Source: JAVBOF01 sp031550915 (lineage in GTDB: Bacteria > Bacillota > Clostridia > Christensenellales > MGBC116941). From it: a DNA stretch of 27,074 nucleotides. The notes under the pieces are model-generated. The model ran no database searches. It saw nothing but the letters and a program-made list of their open reading frames with translations, and was not told the origin of the DNA. Shown in pieces: positions 9,323-16,493 of the stretch. The position numbers and the translations under genes are program-made. The stretch lies in contig JAVBOF010000123.1 of assembly GCA_031550915.1 (NCBI GenBank), positions 1 to 27,074 of the forward strand. Direction: 5' to 3'. Within the stretch, counting starts at the first letter, position 1, and the number at the start of each line of letters is the position of its first letter.

Positions 9323-10063
9323 ATGCATAATTGTATTGCGAGGGGCACCGTTATTTGCCGTAATTTGAACAGGGGCAAAGATGAAGCAAAATGCGATCTT
9401 TGCGATCTTCGCAGAATGGATGAATCCGAATTGAAGGATCTGATTGAAAGCTTTGCCATAACTCAATCGCTCCTTCCGGAAAGCGGCGTCGATTACCTTT
9501 TGGATGAGGATGAGTGTTTGCTTTGCCGGGGCGAAAAAAACAAAAAAACCTGCTATGGAACAATAAACTTTTGCCATGCGGAACCACCGGGAAAGAAAAG
9601 GCCATTTTTTGGGCTCGGAAAAATGGTTCGGACTAAAATCGGATCCATCGTCCCGGTATCTTTTGCTTCTTGCGATAGCTGCAGAAGGAGGGTCTTTTCA
9701 CTTAGTTTTTCGACGATGGCATCGATACTTGCATTCGTGATCCTTGGTATTATATTGGCGGTGATACCTCCGATAACAAATCTATTAAACCGGATCTTTT
9801 ACGGAGCGCCGTTTATATTAATCATATTATTAGGAATTGTGGGATATTTTTTCTCCCGCCCGATCGCAGAATCGATGCGAAAGAGAATGGGATCAAAAAT
9901 ATACCTCGACATATTCGAAATACCTATTTTTGCCGATATGAAAACCAAAGGCTGGTTTCTGATGGATAATGATAAGGAGAACAAATCGGATATACTTTTT
10001 GCCAAGAAGAAGCCATATCTTCGCTTTGATATGGAAAAGGCAGATAAAAAGGAAATAGAATAA
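9323..10063 (+). CDS. Cysteine-rich membrane protein of unknown function
   Basis: 246 residues from the ATG at 9323, preferred because GGGGGG ends 7 nt upstream; earlier in-frame ATGs would start inside or beside the rpoC terminator. I do not recognise the family. The N-terminal 125 residues hold ten cysteines (4, 12, 24, 27, 65, 68, 77, 84, 117, 120), including three CxxC pairs (CDLC, CLLC, CDSC), which suggests a zinc-ribbon-like or Fe-S binding region, probably cytoplasmic. Two transmembrane helices follow at about 127-150 and 161-178, then a charged C-terminal tail of about 65 residues rich in Lys and Asp. It could be co-transcribed with rpoBC by read-through or have a promoter I cannot see. 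It ends at a strong terminator. Confident as a gene; function open. Confidence 0.85.
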   Translation: MHNCIARGTVICRNLNRGKDEAKCDLCDLRRMDESELKDLIESFAITQSLLPESGVDYLLDEDECLLCRGEKNKKTCYGTINFCHAEPPGKKRPFFGLGKMVRTKIGSIVPVSFASCDSCRRRVFSLSFSTMASILAFVILGIILAVIPPITNLLNRIFYGAPFILIILLGIVGYFFSRPIAESMRKRMGSKIYLDIFEIPIFADMKTKGWFLMDNDKENKSDILFAKKKPYLRFDMEKADKKEIE

Positions 10064-10073
10064 GAAATAAACA

Positions 10074-10098
10074 AAAAGCGGCATTTGATGCCGCTTTT
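10074..10098. terminator. Bidirectional terminator between convergent genes
   Basis: A perfect 11-bp stem AAAAGCGGCAT (10074-10084) with ATGCCGCTTTT (10088-10098) and a TTG loop. The A-rich and T-rich flanks make it work in both directions. It lies between the stop of the Cys-rich membrane protein (10063) and the stop of the minus-strand PHP gene (10127). Confidence 0.85.
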
Positions 10099-10126
10099 AC
10101 AATGGATCAATAAAAGAATATGGCTA

Positions 10127-10903
10127 TTAAAGATAGTTTGCCTTAAAAGCTATTTTTTCGCTGATGAAAGCATTGATCCTATCGTACCGGCTATTTATTA
10201 CGTTCTCTTCTTTTACTCCGCACTTTATAGCGAGCGCAACAGCATCGTCAACCCGGCCGATATGCGTGTATATATGGCAATCGGACGCAATTGACAGCAT
10301 TACACCGCGTAACAGGCTTTGCTCTATGAATTCAGCGCAGTTTTTTTCACTGCCCTTGCGGACGAGGAATGAATTGTTGTTGATCTCTATCATAGTTCCA
10401 TAGTCCGCACAAGCCTTTACTACATCCGGAATATTAATATCGTAAGCCGGGTTTCCGGGATGCCCCAAAGTGTCAATAAACTCATTTTTTGCGGCTGCAA
10501 TCAATGCGCGCGTATTAGATGCTTTAGAAGAAGGCTTTAATACAGGGGAATGCAAACTGGCGATAACATATTCCAAGTGGCGCAGATCGTGGTCCGAAAG
10601 TTCCATCTTGCCCATGTCATCGATAATACTGATCTCCACACCTTTGTAGAACCGCACACCTTCAAGATGATCCTCAAAACGATGTAGGCCTGTATAATAG
10701 TAATCGGCCTGAGCTCCACGGAACAATGGGCCGTGATCTGTCAATACGAAGCCCTTAAGACCTATCTCTTTAGCGGCGATAGCCAATTCCTTGACTGTAG
10801 AGAAGGCGTGTCCGCTCAAGATGCTATGGGTATGGGTATCCACTTCAATACCTAAAAAAGGAAATTCGCTGGTCTTTTCGCCGGATGGTGTGGTACCTTG
10901 CAT
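10127..10903 (-). CDS. PHP-domain metal-dependent phosphoesterase, YcdX type
   Basis: 258 residues. The full trinuclear metal set of the YcdX branch of the PHP family can be read: H24, H26, H32, H57 (LTDHGP), E90 (KGVEIS), H118 (SLHSP), H148 (GHPGNP), D208 and H210 (SDCH). Further YcdX signatures are the NTRALI segment and EINNNSF followed by RKGSEKNC. This points to a soluble phosphatase/phosphoesterase with unknown substrate, not to the histidinol-phosphatase or polymerase branches. The first 19 residues are a nonconserved extension before the usual first strand. The start ATG at 10903 has GGAGGA 10 nt upstream. A promoter at 10988-11017 gives a leader with a hairpin. It is transcribed alone, divergent from DUF1461-tsaD. 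Confidence 0.92.
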   Translation of the reverse strand: MQGTTPSGEKTSEFPFLGIEVDTHTHSILSGHAFSTVKELAIAAKEIGLKGFVLTDHGPLFRGAQADYYYTGLHRFEDHLEGVRFYKGVEISIIDDMGKMELSDHDLRHLEYVIASLHSPVLKPSSKASNTRALIAAAKNEFIDTLGHPGNPAYDINIPDVVKACADYGTMIEINNNSFLVRKGSEKNCAEFIEQSLLRGVMLSIASDCHIYTHIGRVDDAVALAIKCGVKEENVINSRYDRINAFISEKIAFKANYL

Positions 10904-10949
10904 CGAAATATGATCCTCCAGTAAAATATGAATGCCTGCAACGTAAAAC

Positions 10950-10970
10950 GGCTTCTATTTACAAGAAGCC
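10950..10970 (-). other. Hairpin in the leader of the PHP gene
   Basis: GGCTTCT (10964-10970 on the minus strand) pairs with AGAAGCC (10950-10956) around a 7-nt loop and is followed on the minus strand by GTTTTAC. It lies between the predicted transcription start and the ribosome binding site, so it could be a weak attenuator. It could also end plus-strand transcription, since that side reads ATATTTTCT. Confidence 0.4.
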
Positions 10971-10987
10971 ATATTTTCTATATAGTT

Positions 10988-11017
10988 AGTATAGCATAAG
11001 GGAAGTGCCCGGTGCAA
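10988..11017 (-). promoter_or_regulatory. Promoter of the PHP gene with extended -10
   Basis: Minus strand TTGCAC (11012-11017), an 18-nt spacer and TATACT (10988-10993) preceded by TGC, an extended -10. Confidence 0.55.
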
Positions 11018-11067
11018 AACAGAGGGCTTAGCGGAAAAGGCTATTTAATAGGAACGGAGATAATCCT

Positions 11068-11784
11068 TTGAGAAAGTTTTCTTATTTTTTGAGCGTAATA
11101 TCATCAATAATGCTGATTTTTGTTTTAGTGGTAACATCGATAGAACTTGTGGCGATGAATTTAAGTTTCTACGAAAAGGAATATACAAAGCTCGGCAATG
11201 CCAGATCCATTGGTATGACCGAAAAGGATCTTTTGAAGACAACGGACAGTCTTTTGCAGTATATGAGCGGCAAAAAAGGCAGCTTGAGCATTAAGGTAAA
11301 AATAAACGGCAAGACACAGGAGGTCTTTGGCAAACGCGAGAAGGACCATATGGTAGACGTCCGGAATCTATTCGTTGGCGTTTTGATAACGCGCAACTGT
11401 ATGGCGGCGGCAGTGGTATTGCTTATTTTGCTGATAATCTTAATGAATAGACGGGAAACTTTGAACATAATTACTAAAGCCTTTCTTTGGACAGCCGCAA
11501 TATTGGCCGTGCTTTTAGCGATAATCGCGATAATAGCGGCGTCGGATTTCCGGGCGTTCTGGACGACGTTCCATCATATATTTTTCACAAATGATCTATG
11601 GATATTGGATCCGAAAACCGATGTGCTTATCCAGATGGTTCCGGAGCAGTTCTTTTTCGACATACTGTCGGAAATATTCACTATATTTATTACGGCAATC
11701 ATCGTGCTGCTGATAGCCAGCATAGCGTATAGATTCGTTCGAAGGCAGAGACGGATGAGACCTATGGGTTACAAAGGGGTTTGA
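11068..11784 (+). CDS. DUF1461 (TIGR01906) integral membrane protein
   Basis: 238 residues. Four hydrophobic segments at about 8-30, 110-130, 142-160 and 205-228 give a polytopic membrane protein with a loop of about 80 residues after the first helix, presumably outside. The family hallmark is FHHIFFTNDLWILDPKTDVL followed by IQMVPEQFFFD, matching the conserved block of the TIGR01906/DUF1461 family, for which no function is established. The start is TTG at 11068, with GGAG 8 nt upstream and an ordinary membrane N-terminus (MRKFSYF). The tsaD ATG lies 2 nt past the stop, so the two are translated from one message. I see no clear promoter, only an AT-rich TATTTAATA at 11043-11051. Confidence 0.9.
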   Translation: MRKFSYFLSVISSIMLIFVLVVTSIELVAMNLSFYEKEYTKLGNARSIGMTEKDLLKTTDSLLQYMSGKKGSLSIKVKINGKTQEVFGKREKDHMVDVRNLFVGVLITRNCMAAAVVLLILLIILMNRRETLNIITKAFLWTAAILAVLLAIIAIIAASDFRAFWTTFHHIFFTNDLWILDPKTDVLIQMVPEQFFFDILSEIFTIFITAIIVLLIASIAYRFVRRQRRMRPMGYKGV

Positions 11785-11786
11785 CG

Positions 11787-12860
11787 ATGGGTTATTACGA
11801 AACCTCGGCTCGAAAGGCAAAGGAACTGAGGGATGCCGGCAAAGCGGTGATAATGGCAATCGAATCCTCATGCGATGAGACTGCGGTTGCTATCGTAAGA
11901 GATGGACGCGAAGTTGTAGCCGAATCGATCGTTTCGCAAATAGAGCTGCATAAAAAGTTTGGTGGGGTAGTGCCAGAAGTTGCTTCCAGAAAGCATATCG
12001 AAAGTATCCAACCATGCATAGACGACTGCTTGGATAAAGCGCATATGGGCTTTGGAGATATAGACGCCATTGGCGTTACCTATGGGCCGGGGCTTGTTGG
12101 AGCTCTTCTTATAGGTGTGACTGCTGCAAAATCGCTTGCTTATTCTCTCGAGCTGCCGCTAATTGGTGTTAATCATATAGAGGGCCATATTTGTGCCAAC
12201 TATCTATTAGAAAAGCCGCCGGAACCGCCTTTTTTATGCCTTGTGGCGTCGGGCGGGCATACTCATCTTGTCTTTGCCAAAGAATATAGAAAATATGTGC
12301 TTTTGGGAGCGACAAGGGACGATGCCGCCGGTGAGGCTCTGGATAAAGTTGCTCGGATCCTAGGGCTGGATTACCCCGGTGGCCCGAATTTGGAAAGACT
12401 CGCAAGGGATGGGAGTCCCGGTACTTTTAAATTTCCAGAGGGTTTTAAGGGCGAGAAACATTTCGATTTTACATTCAGCGGCCTGAAGACTTTTGCGGTC
12501 AATCAGGTGCATACGCTCGAATCAAAAAAGGAGAACTGGAATAAAGCGGATATGGCCTTTGGCTTTCAGGAAGCCGTCACTGCAATGCTATGTAAAAACC
12601 TTATCCGTGCGGCGCAGGAATATGATTGCCGCCGAATAGCAATAGCCGGAGGCGTCTCCGCTAACGCTGCGCTGCGCAGCAGGATCACGGATGCGGCTAA
12701 AATGGAAGAAATGGAGTTTTTTTGCCCTGAGCTCAGATATTGCACAGATAACGCGGCTATGATCGGCTGTGCAGCATATTACGGATTGATGGCAGGGAAT
12801 ATTGCGGGGCTGGAATTGAATGCTTCACCGTCTTTGCAGATGGATTTTTTCACTGCGTGA
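11787..12860 (+). CDS. tsaD: tRNA N6-threonylcarbamoyladenosine transferase
   Basis: 357 residues. TsaD transfers the threonylcarbamoyl group to A37 of ANN-decoding tRNAs, together with TsaB and TsaE; the intermediate is made by TsaC/TsaB2. Visible motifs are AIESSCDETAVA near residue 24, the metal-binding HIEGH (H130, H134), VASGGHTHL, the ASKHA-type TRDDAAGEALDKVAR, FSGLKT, IAGGVSAN and the final TDNAAMIG. The ATG at 11787 is preferred to the TTG at 11781, because GGGG at 11776-11779 is 7 nt from the former and 1 nt from the latter. The first 18 residues (YYETSARKAKELRDAGK) extend beyond the usual start of the fold. TsaB and TsaE genes are not in the window. No obvious terminator follows. 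Confidence 0.97.
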   Translation: MGYYETSARKAKELRDAGKAVIMAIESSCDETAVAIVRDGREVVAESIVSQIELHKKFGGVVPEVASRKHIESIQPCIDDCLDKAHMGFGDIDAIGVTYGPGLVGALLIGVTAAKSLAYSLELPLIGVNHIEGHICANYLLEKPPEPPFLCLVASGGHTHLVFAKEYRKYVLLGATRDDAAGEALDKVARILGLDYPGGPNLERLARDGSPGTFKFPEGFKGEKHFDFTFSGLKTFAVNQVHTLESKKENWNKADMAFGFQEAVTAMLCKNLIRAAQEYDCRRIAIAGGVSANAALRSRITDAAKMEEMEFFCPELRYCTDNAAMIGCAAYYGLMAGNIAGLELNASPSLQMDFFTA

Positions 12861-13165
12861 ATCTCCCGGGTCCTGCAACTAAAATTGTGTCAGTGAATAA
12901 AAATTTACTCAAAATATTCATCCTTTTTTTTGATAAATATAGATATTGGAAAATATTCTGCGGCTTTTGTAATAAAATAGATTTTTTTGTCTAATCAAGC
13001 AGGCTATTAATTCGGGTTTCATGGCAATAGTCAATTTCTTTGAATATGGCTAATTTTTTTTGTCTTTTTTGTGTTTACCCCCTTGACTTTTGAATCCGTA
13101 TTTTTCAAATCAATACGCAAGCCGAATTTTGAATTTTTAGCCCATTTCACAATCTGCGTCCCTGT

Positions 13166-13357
13166 TTTTATACATGCATTGCATGCATTGCATAAGGCAT
13201 TTGTATACCGTATATACATCCTCGGTGTATGGATTCTGAGCACTGCATTTTTTGTGGATAGGCCCCAAATCGCTGGTGATATCGGGGCGCAAACTGTGGA
13301 TAAGTATGTGGACAGTGTGGATTTGTTTATAATTCGACATTAATTTTATACATGCAT
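13166..13357. repeat. 14-bp direct repeat flanking the DnaA-box cluster
   Basis: TTTTATACATGCAT occurs at 13166-13179 and again at 13344-13357, perfectly, 178 bp apart and in the same orientation. The left copy runs into two tandem copies of CATGCATTG (13173-13190). No terminal inverted repeats lie inside, so a small transposon with target duplication is not evident. Confidence 0.7.
13253..13324 (-). promoter_or_regulatory. Cluster of four DnaA-box-like sites
   Basis: Read on the minus strand, TTATCCACA (13295-13303) is a perfect consensus box. CTATCCACA (13253-13261) differs at one position. CTGTCCACA (13307-13315) and AAATCCACA (13316-13324) differ at two. All share one orientation, and the last three lie within 30 bp. 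There is no dnaA or dnaN here, so this looks like a DnaA-titration or regulatory cluster and not the main origin; that reading is inference. Confidence 0.5.
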
Positions 13358-13589
13358 ATCATGAAAAAAAAAACATAATAGTTAAGTTCTTTAATGAATA
13401 TTTGCGCACAAATATACGAACGAAAAAGCAATGAAAGCAAAAATAATTCGGTAAAATACTTTGTCATGCCGGTTAGGCCTATTGAATATGCTATATTGTG
13501 ACTCCATACATTTTTATATGTGATGGTTTTTGTACAAATTTATTATGCAAGAATTGATTTTTGCTCTTGCATTTTTGGAGGGTCGTACA

Positions 13590-14291
13590 TTGAACACTTT
13601 AAAAAGCTCATTTGTAGAGACTTTTTACAGGCAACTTTTGCCGTTTATACTTATTGCGTTACTTCTCGTATTTGGCACCGCGATTCCTATATCAAAATCG
13701 GTTTTTTTGCCGTTTGGCAAAAAAACCGTAGTAATTGACGCCGGCCACGGAGGGTTTGACAGCGGAGCAATAGGGAAAAAAACAAAGGTAAGGGAAGATG
13801 GTATTAACCTTAAAATAGCTAAATATCTTGAGGAGGAGCTGACGAAAAACAATATAGATGTAATTATGACCCGCAACAATGAAAAGGCGCTGGGGACAAC
13901 AAAGGACGATGATATGTACAGGCGTAGGCAGATAATCAATAAGAGCGGCGCTGACGCGGTAATAAGCATACATCTTAATATAAATAGCGACAGGCGTATC
14001 AGCGGCCCGATAGTCTATTATATGGAAAATTCAGAGCGCGGCAAAAAGTTAGCTGAATGCATACAGGAAGCCCTGAACGATACATTAACTCCGCCGAAAC
14101 CCAGAAAAGCGATCGAGGACAGGTTTTTTATCCTGCGATCCGGCAAGATGCCGTGCGTTATAGTTGAATGCGGGTTTTTATCCAATGCAAATGAGGAAGC
14201 CAGGCTGACGACTGAGAAATATCAAAAGAAAATTGCCAAAGCGATCTACTTTGGCGTTATAGATTTTCTTGAAATGCAGCTGGAAGGCTAG
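13590..14291 (+). CDS. cwlD: N-acetylmuramoyl-L-alanine amidase, CwlD-like (Amidase_3)
   Basis: 233 residues. A membrane anchor at about 16-34 is followed by an Amidase_3 catalytic domain from about 45: DAGHGG (zinc ligand H53), the acidic ligand expected near E69, SIHLN (second histidine) and VECGFLSN (catalytic Glu). YRRRQIINKSGADAVISIHL and the closing ARLTTEKYQKKIAKAIYFGV closely follow CwlD, the amidase that helps make muramic delta-lactam in spore cortex. The gene symbol is tentative, since vegetative Amidase_3 enzymes share most motifs. The start is TTG at 13590 with GGAGG 8 nt upstream; a longer frame from 13530 lacks a ribosome site. It stands alone between the AT-rich spacer and a convergent gene. 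If it is CwlD, the organism or a recent ancestor sporulates. Confidence 0.9.
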   Translation: MNTLKSSFVETFYRQLLPFILIALLLVFGTAIPISKSVFLPFGKKTVVIDAGHGGFDSGAIGKKTKVREDGINLKIAKYLEEELTKNNIDVIMTRNNEKALGTTKDDDMYRRRQIINKSGADAVISIHLNINSDRRISGPIVYYMENSERGKKLAECIQEALNDTLTPPKPRKAIEDRFFILRSGKMPCVIVECGFLSNANEEARLTTEKYQKKIAKAIYFGVIDFLEMQLEG

Positions 14292-14299
14292 GTATCTAT

Positions 14300-14341
14300 A
14301 TCGTCCAGCAATGCGCGGACGATTCAATAAATTGTTATTGA
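14300..14341. terminator. Paired small hairpins between convergent genes
   Basis: ATCGTCC (14300-14306) pairs with GGACGAT (14317-14323), followed directly by TCAATAA (14324-14330) pairing with TTATTGA (14335-14341). Neither has a long T-tract. They sit between the amidase stop and the beta-propeller gene stop and may end both transcripts. Confidence 0.4.
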
Positions 14342-14355
14342 GCATGACTTTTGGG

Positions 14356-16113
14356 TCAATTGATGTCTATACCGTATATCACCTGTCCGCGTGAGCCTAT
14401 CACGACCCGGTTTCCATATACGGCGGGGGAAGCTTCGATTGTAAACTTCGCAAGCTGCAGGGAATCCAAAAGGTTTCCGGACTCGCCATCAAGAAGATAC
14501 ATCATCCCCTTTGAATCGAAAGTGACTATGTATCCCTTGCCATCCTTGGAATAGACAGCAACCGGTGATGACCATGTATAGCTTGGCATATCAAAAACCC
14601 ATTTCTCTTCACCAGTCGCTTTGTCAAAGGCAATAAGCTTACCGGTTGTAAGGTCCGGAGTCCTCGCTATAGTATAAAATACAAGGTCGTCGAGTGAGTT
14701 TTTGCCGAGAAGGCCTGTGGATTGCACGCCTCCTGACACCCCCTCGCGCGTATGGCAGCTATAGCTTTTGGACCAAACGACTTTGCCCGTCTGGGCGTCG
14801 ATCTTCCAAACGGGGATATCGCCCTTTTGTTCCGCGTCGGCTGTCCAATGCAGGGATGTCGATATGTACAGGTATCCCTTGCCATCCTCGATCGAGAAAA
14901 CGGGGCTGCCGTTGGTGTCGTCCAAAACATCCTGGGTCCACATTACTTCCATTGTATTGATATCTATGCAGAGCAGGCTGCCGCCGTTATCCGCAATATA
15001 CATATAATTCTTCCAAAATACGGCGCTGTCTTCCATACCCACCCAATATTTATTGTTTTCTATGCCGTCACGCTCGCGTTTAGAGGTAAACCGCATCTTG
15101 AGCTTCTCGCTTGGTTCGATGCTGATCGTGCCGTTTTCACGGTCAAAATTTGTGTTCAATTTCATTGTGTAAATTATGCCGTTTTCAGCAGGCTCGATAA
15201 GGGTGTCAGTTTCGGCGTCGATAGTAGCTGCTCCGTCATATGCGTGCCATTCCCTTTCGGCGAACGGATCTGGATCCTGTCCGAAGGTATAGATTCTCTT
15301 ACAGTCGATAAGGCTGTATACCATAAACACCGCGTTCATTGCCTCTTTGCCATTATGTGCGGGAACTTTATCGCCTGCGCCGAGGTACAACAAAGGATAG
15401 CCGCGCGGATCTATGCAGCCGGAGCCCTTAAAACTGAGACCTATATCGAGTGTCTTACGCGTTGGCTTTCCATCGTCGATATCCGTAAAATATACCTTGC
15501 CATCTTCGGTGGCGTAGATGACTTCTACAAGCCCGCTCTTGTTTTTCTTTTCATCATTCAGATTCATCATCTGGCGGATGTCGTCCGGCCATTGTACTAT
15601 AATTGGCTGGCCCGTCCATCCGGCCCCCGTCCATGCACCTTTGCCGTCGCCCTTCGGTAACGAAGAGGTTCTTATATTCCAGGCTTCACTCAGGCGGCCT
15701 TCCTTAATATCGGCCTCACCAAATATAGCGTTATCCCGGTAATTGTTGCCCCGGAATGTTATCACCCCGTTCACGGAGCTGTATTCTGCTCCTTCGCCAA
15801 ATTCGATCGGATCAGGACGGGAATAAGTTTCGATATCCTTGCCGTTCAAATTAAGTTTGGTTCGTATCTCCAACGCGTCTTCGGAACTTTTTTCGATTGC
15901 TGGTTGAGGTACGGGAGATGGTGTCGCTTCAGACGCGATCGTGGGGGACGCTGTATCGAACGGAAAATTCTTCTCTTTTGTTGTACCGCAACTGGAAGCT
16001 ATAAGTACTATCACGAGTATAAATATGAGAAGGATCATTATAAAGAATATCAACCGCTTCCAATTGATCCTTCTTCTATATTTGGGTTTTTTAGTGTACT
16101 TGCCGTAACTCAT
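14356..16113 (-). CDS. Membrane-anchored PQQ-like beta-propeller protein
   Basis: 585 residues. A basic N-terminus of about 20 residues is followed by one transmembrane helix (about 21-42). SSC after it is only a poor lipobox, so the protein is probably a type II membrane protein facing outward. A Pro/Ser/Thr linker (about 50-75) leads to a propeller of PQQ-like repeats (WTGAGWTGQPIIVQW, VYSLIDC, SLLCIDINTMEVMWTQDV, VWKIDAQTGKVVWSK, LIAFDKATGEEKWVFD, MMYLLDGESGNLLDS). Such propellers in Firmicutes rarely bind PQQ; a binding or scaffold role outside the cell is more likely, and the partner is unknown. The start ATG at 16113 has GGAGG 7 nt upstream. A TATAAT box lies at 16143-16148 (minus strand) without a clear -35. 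It is monocistronic and convergent with the amidase. Confidence 0.88.
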   Translation of the reverse strand: MSYGKYTKKPKYRRRINWKRLIFFIMILLIFILVIVLIASSCGTTKEKNFPFDTASPTIASEATPSPVPQPAIEKSSEDALEIRTKLNLNGKDIETYSRPDPIEFGEGAEYSSVNGVITFRGNNYRDNAIFGEADIKEGRLSEAWNIRTSSLPKGDGKGAWTGAGWTGQPIIVQWPDDIRQMMNLNDEKKNKSGLVEVIYATEDGKVYFTDIDDGKPTRKTLDIGLSFKGSGCIDPRGYPLLYLGAGDKVPAHNGKEAMNAVFMVYSLIDCKRIYTFGQDPDPFAEREWHAYDGAATIDAETDTLIEPAENGIIYTMKLNTNFDRENGTISIEPSEKLKMRFTSKRERDGIENNKYWVGMEDSAVFWKNYMYIADNGGSLLCIDINTMEVMWTQDVLDDTNGSPVFSIEDGKGYLYISTSLHWTADAEQKGDIPVWKIDAQTGKVVWSKSYSCHTREGVSGGVQSTGLLGKNSLDDLVFYTIARTPDLTTGKLIAFDKATGEEKWVFDMPSYTWSSPVAVYSKDGKGYIVTFDSKGMMYLLDGESGNLLDSLQLAKFTIEASPAVYGNRVVIGSRGQVIYGIDIN

Positions 16114-16493
16114 CCATTTTCCTCCAAACTTACGCCAAGGTTATTATAAAACATGTTTGTACATAAAACCAGATTAATTGCCAAATAATTAAGTGGTGCT
16201 ACTTATCTTACCAAATGTATCGATAGATTCTTCCCGTAATCAGGAGAATTATATATAACATATTTTTTCGAAGCTTTTTGATTAGTTTTCCATGCTTGAA
16301 AGAAATGATTGGACTAATAATGGTAACACCAAACTGGATAATAACTGTATAATAATTGAAAATAATATACAAAACAGGTAAGATTCTGTTGATTTTTACG
16401 TGAATTCAAAGTATATTCTATTTATGATTCCTTAAAAAAATCTGCGTATTTGTGGATATGATATTATTATTCGGCATCTTTTGGGGGTATAAA
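16114..16493. other. Divergent AT-rich promoter region
   Basis: No gene or recognisable RNA is seen in these 380 bp. On the minus strand a TATAAT box (16143-16148) serves the propeller gene. On the plus strand two candidate promoters precede the GGDEF gene. TGTGGATAT at 16451-16459 resembles a DnaA box with one mismatch but is isolated. I see no c-di-GMP riboswitch. Confidence 0.5.
16356..16417 (+). promoter_or_regulatory. Two candidate promoters for the GGDEF gene
   Basis: P1 is TTGAAA (16356-16361), 17 nt, TAAGAT (16379-16384). P2 is TTGATT (16389-16394), 17 nt, TATATT (16412-16417). Both have ideal spacing but imperfect boxes, and they give leaders of about 105 and 70 nt. Confidence 0.45.

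Larger units (their letters stand above)
12861..13589. other. Gene-free AT-rich spacer of about 730 bp
   Basis: Short open frames here lack ribosome binding sites and protein-like composition, and no RNA gene is recognisable. The left part (12895-13070) is very AT-rich, with several T runs. The right part carries DnaA-box-like sites (13253-13324), a tandem 9-bp repeat (13173-13193) and a 14-bp direct repeat (13166 and 13344). Near the right end, TGC-TATATT at 13489-13497 could be an extended -10 for the amidase, without a convincing -35. Confidence 0.6.

Noticed and set aside
13031..13343. Small frames on both strands in the tsaD-amidase spacer
   Set aside because: No ribosome binding site and repeat-driven composition; the region is better explained as non-coding.
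13166..13357. Small transposon with target-site duplication
   Set aside because: The bracketed DNA has no terminal inverted repeats or coding sequence.
12861..13589. Chromosomal origin of replication
   Set aside because: AT-rich DNA and DnaA boxes are present, but dnaA, dnaN, rpmH and similar neighbours are absent and only one box is perfect.
14752..15660. 302-codon plus-strand frame opposite the propeller gene
   Set aside because: The minus strand has a clear signal anchor, PQQ-like repeats and a Shine-Dalgarno site; the plus frame has none.
16451..16459. Single DnaA box before the GGDEF gene
   Set aside because: One isolated site with a mismatch is expected by chance in AT-rich DNA.
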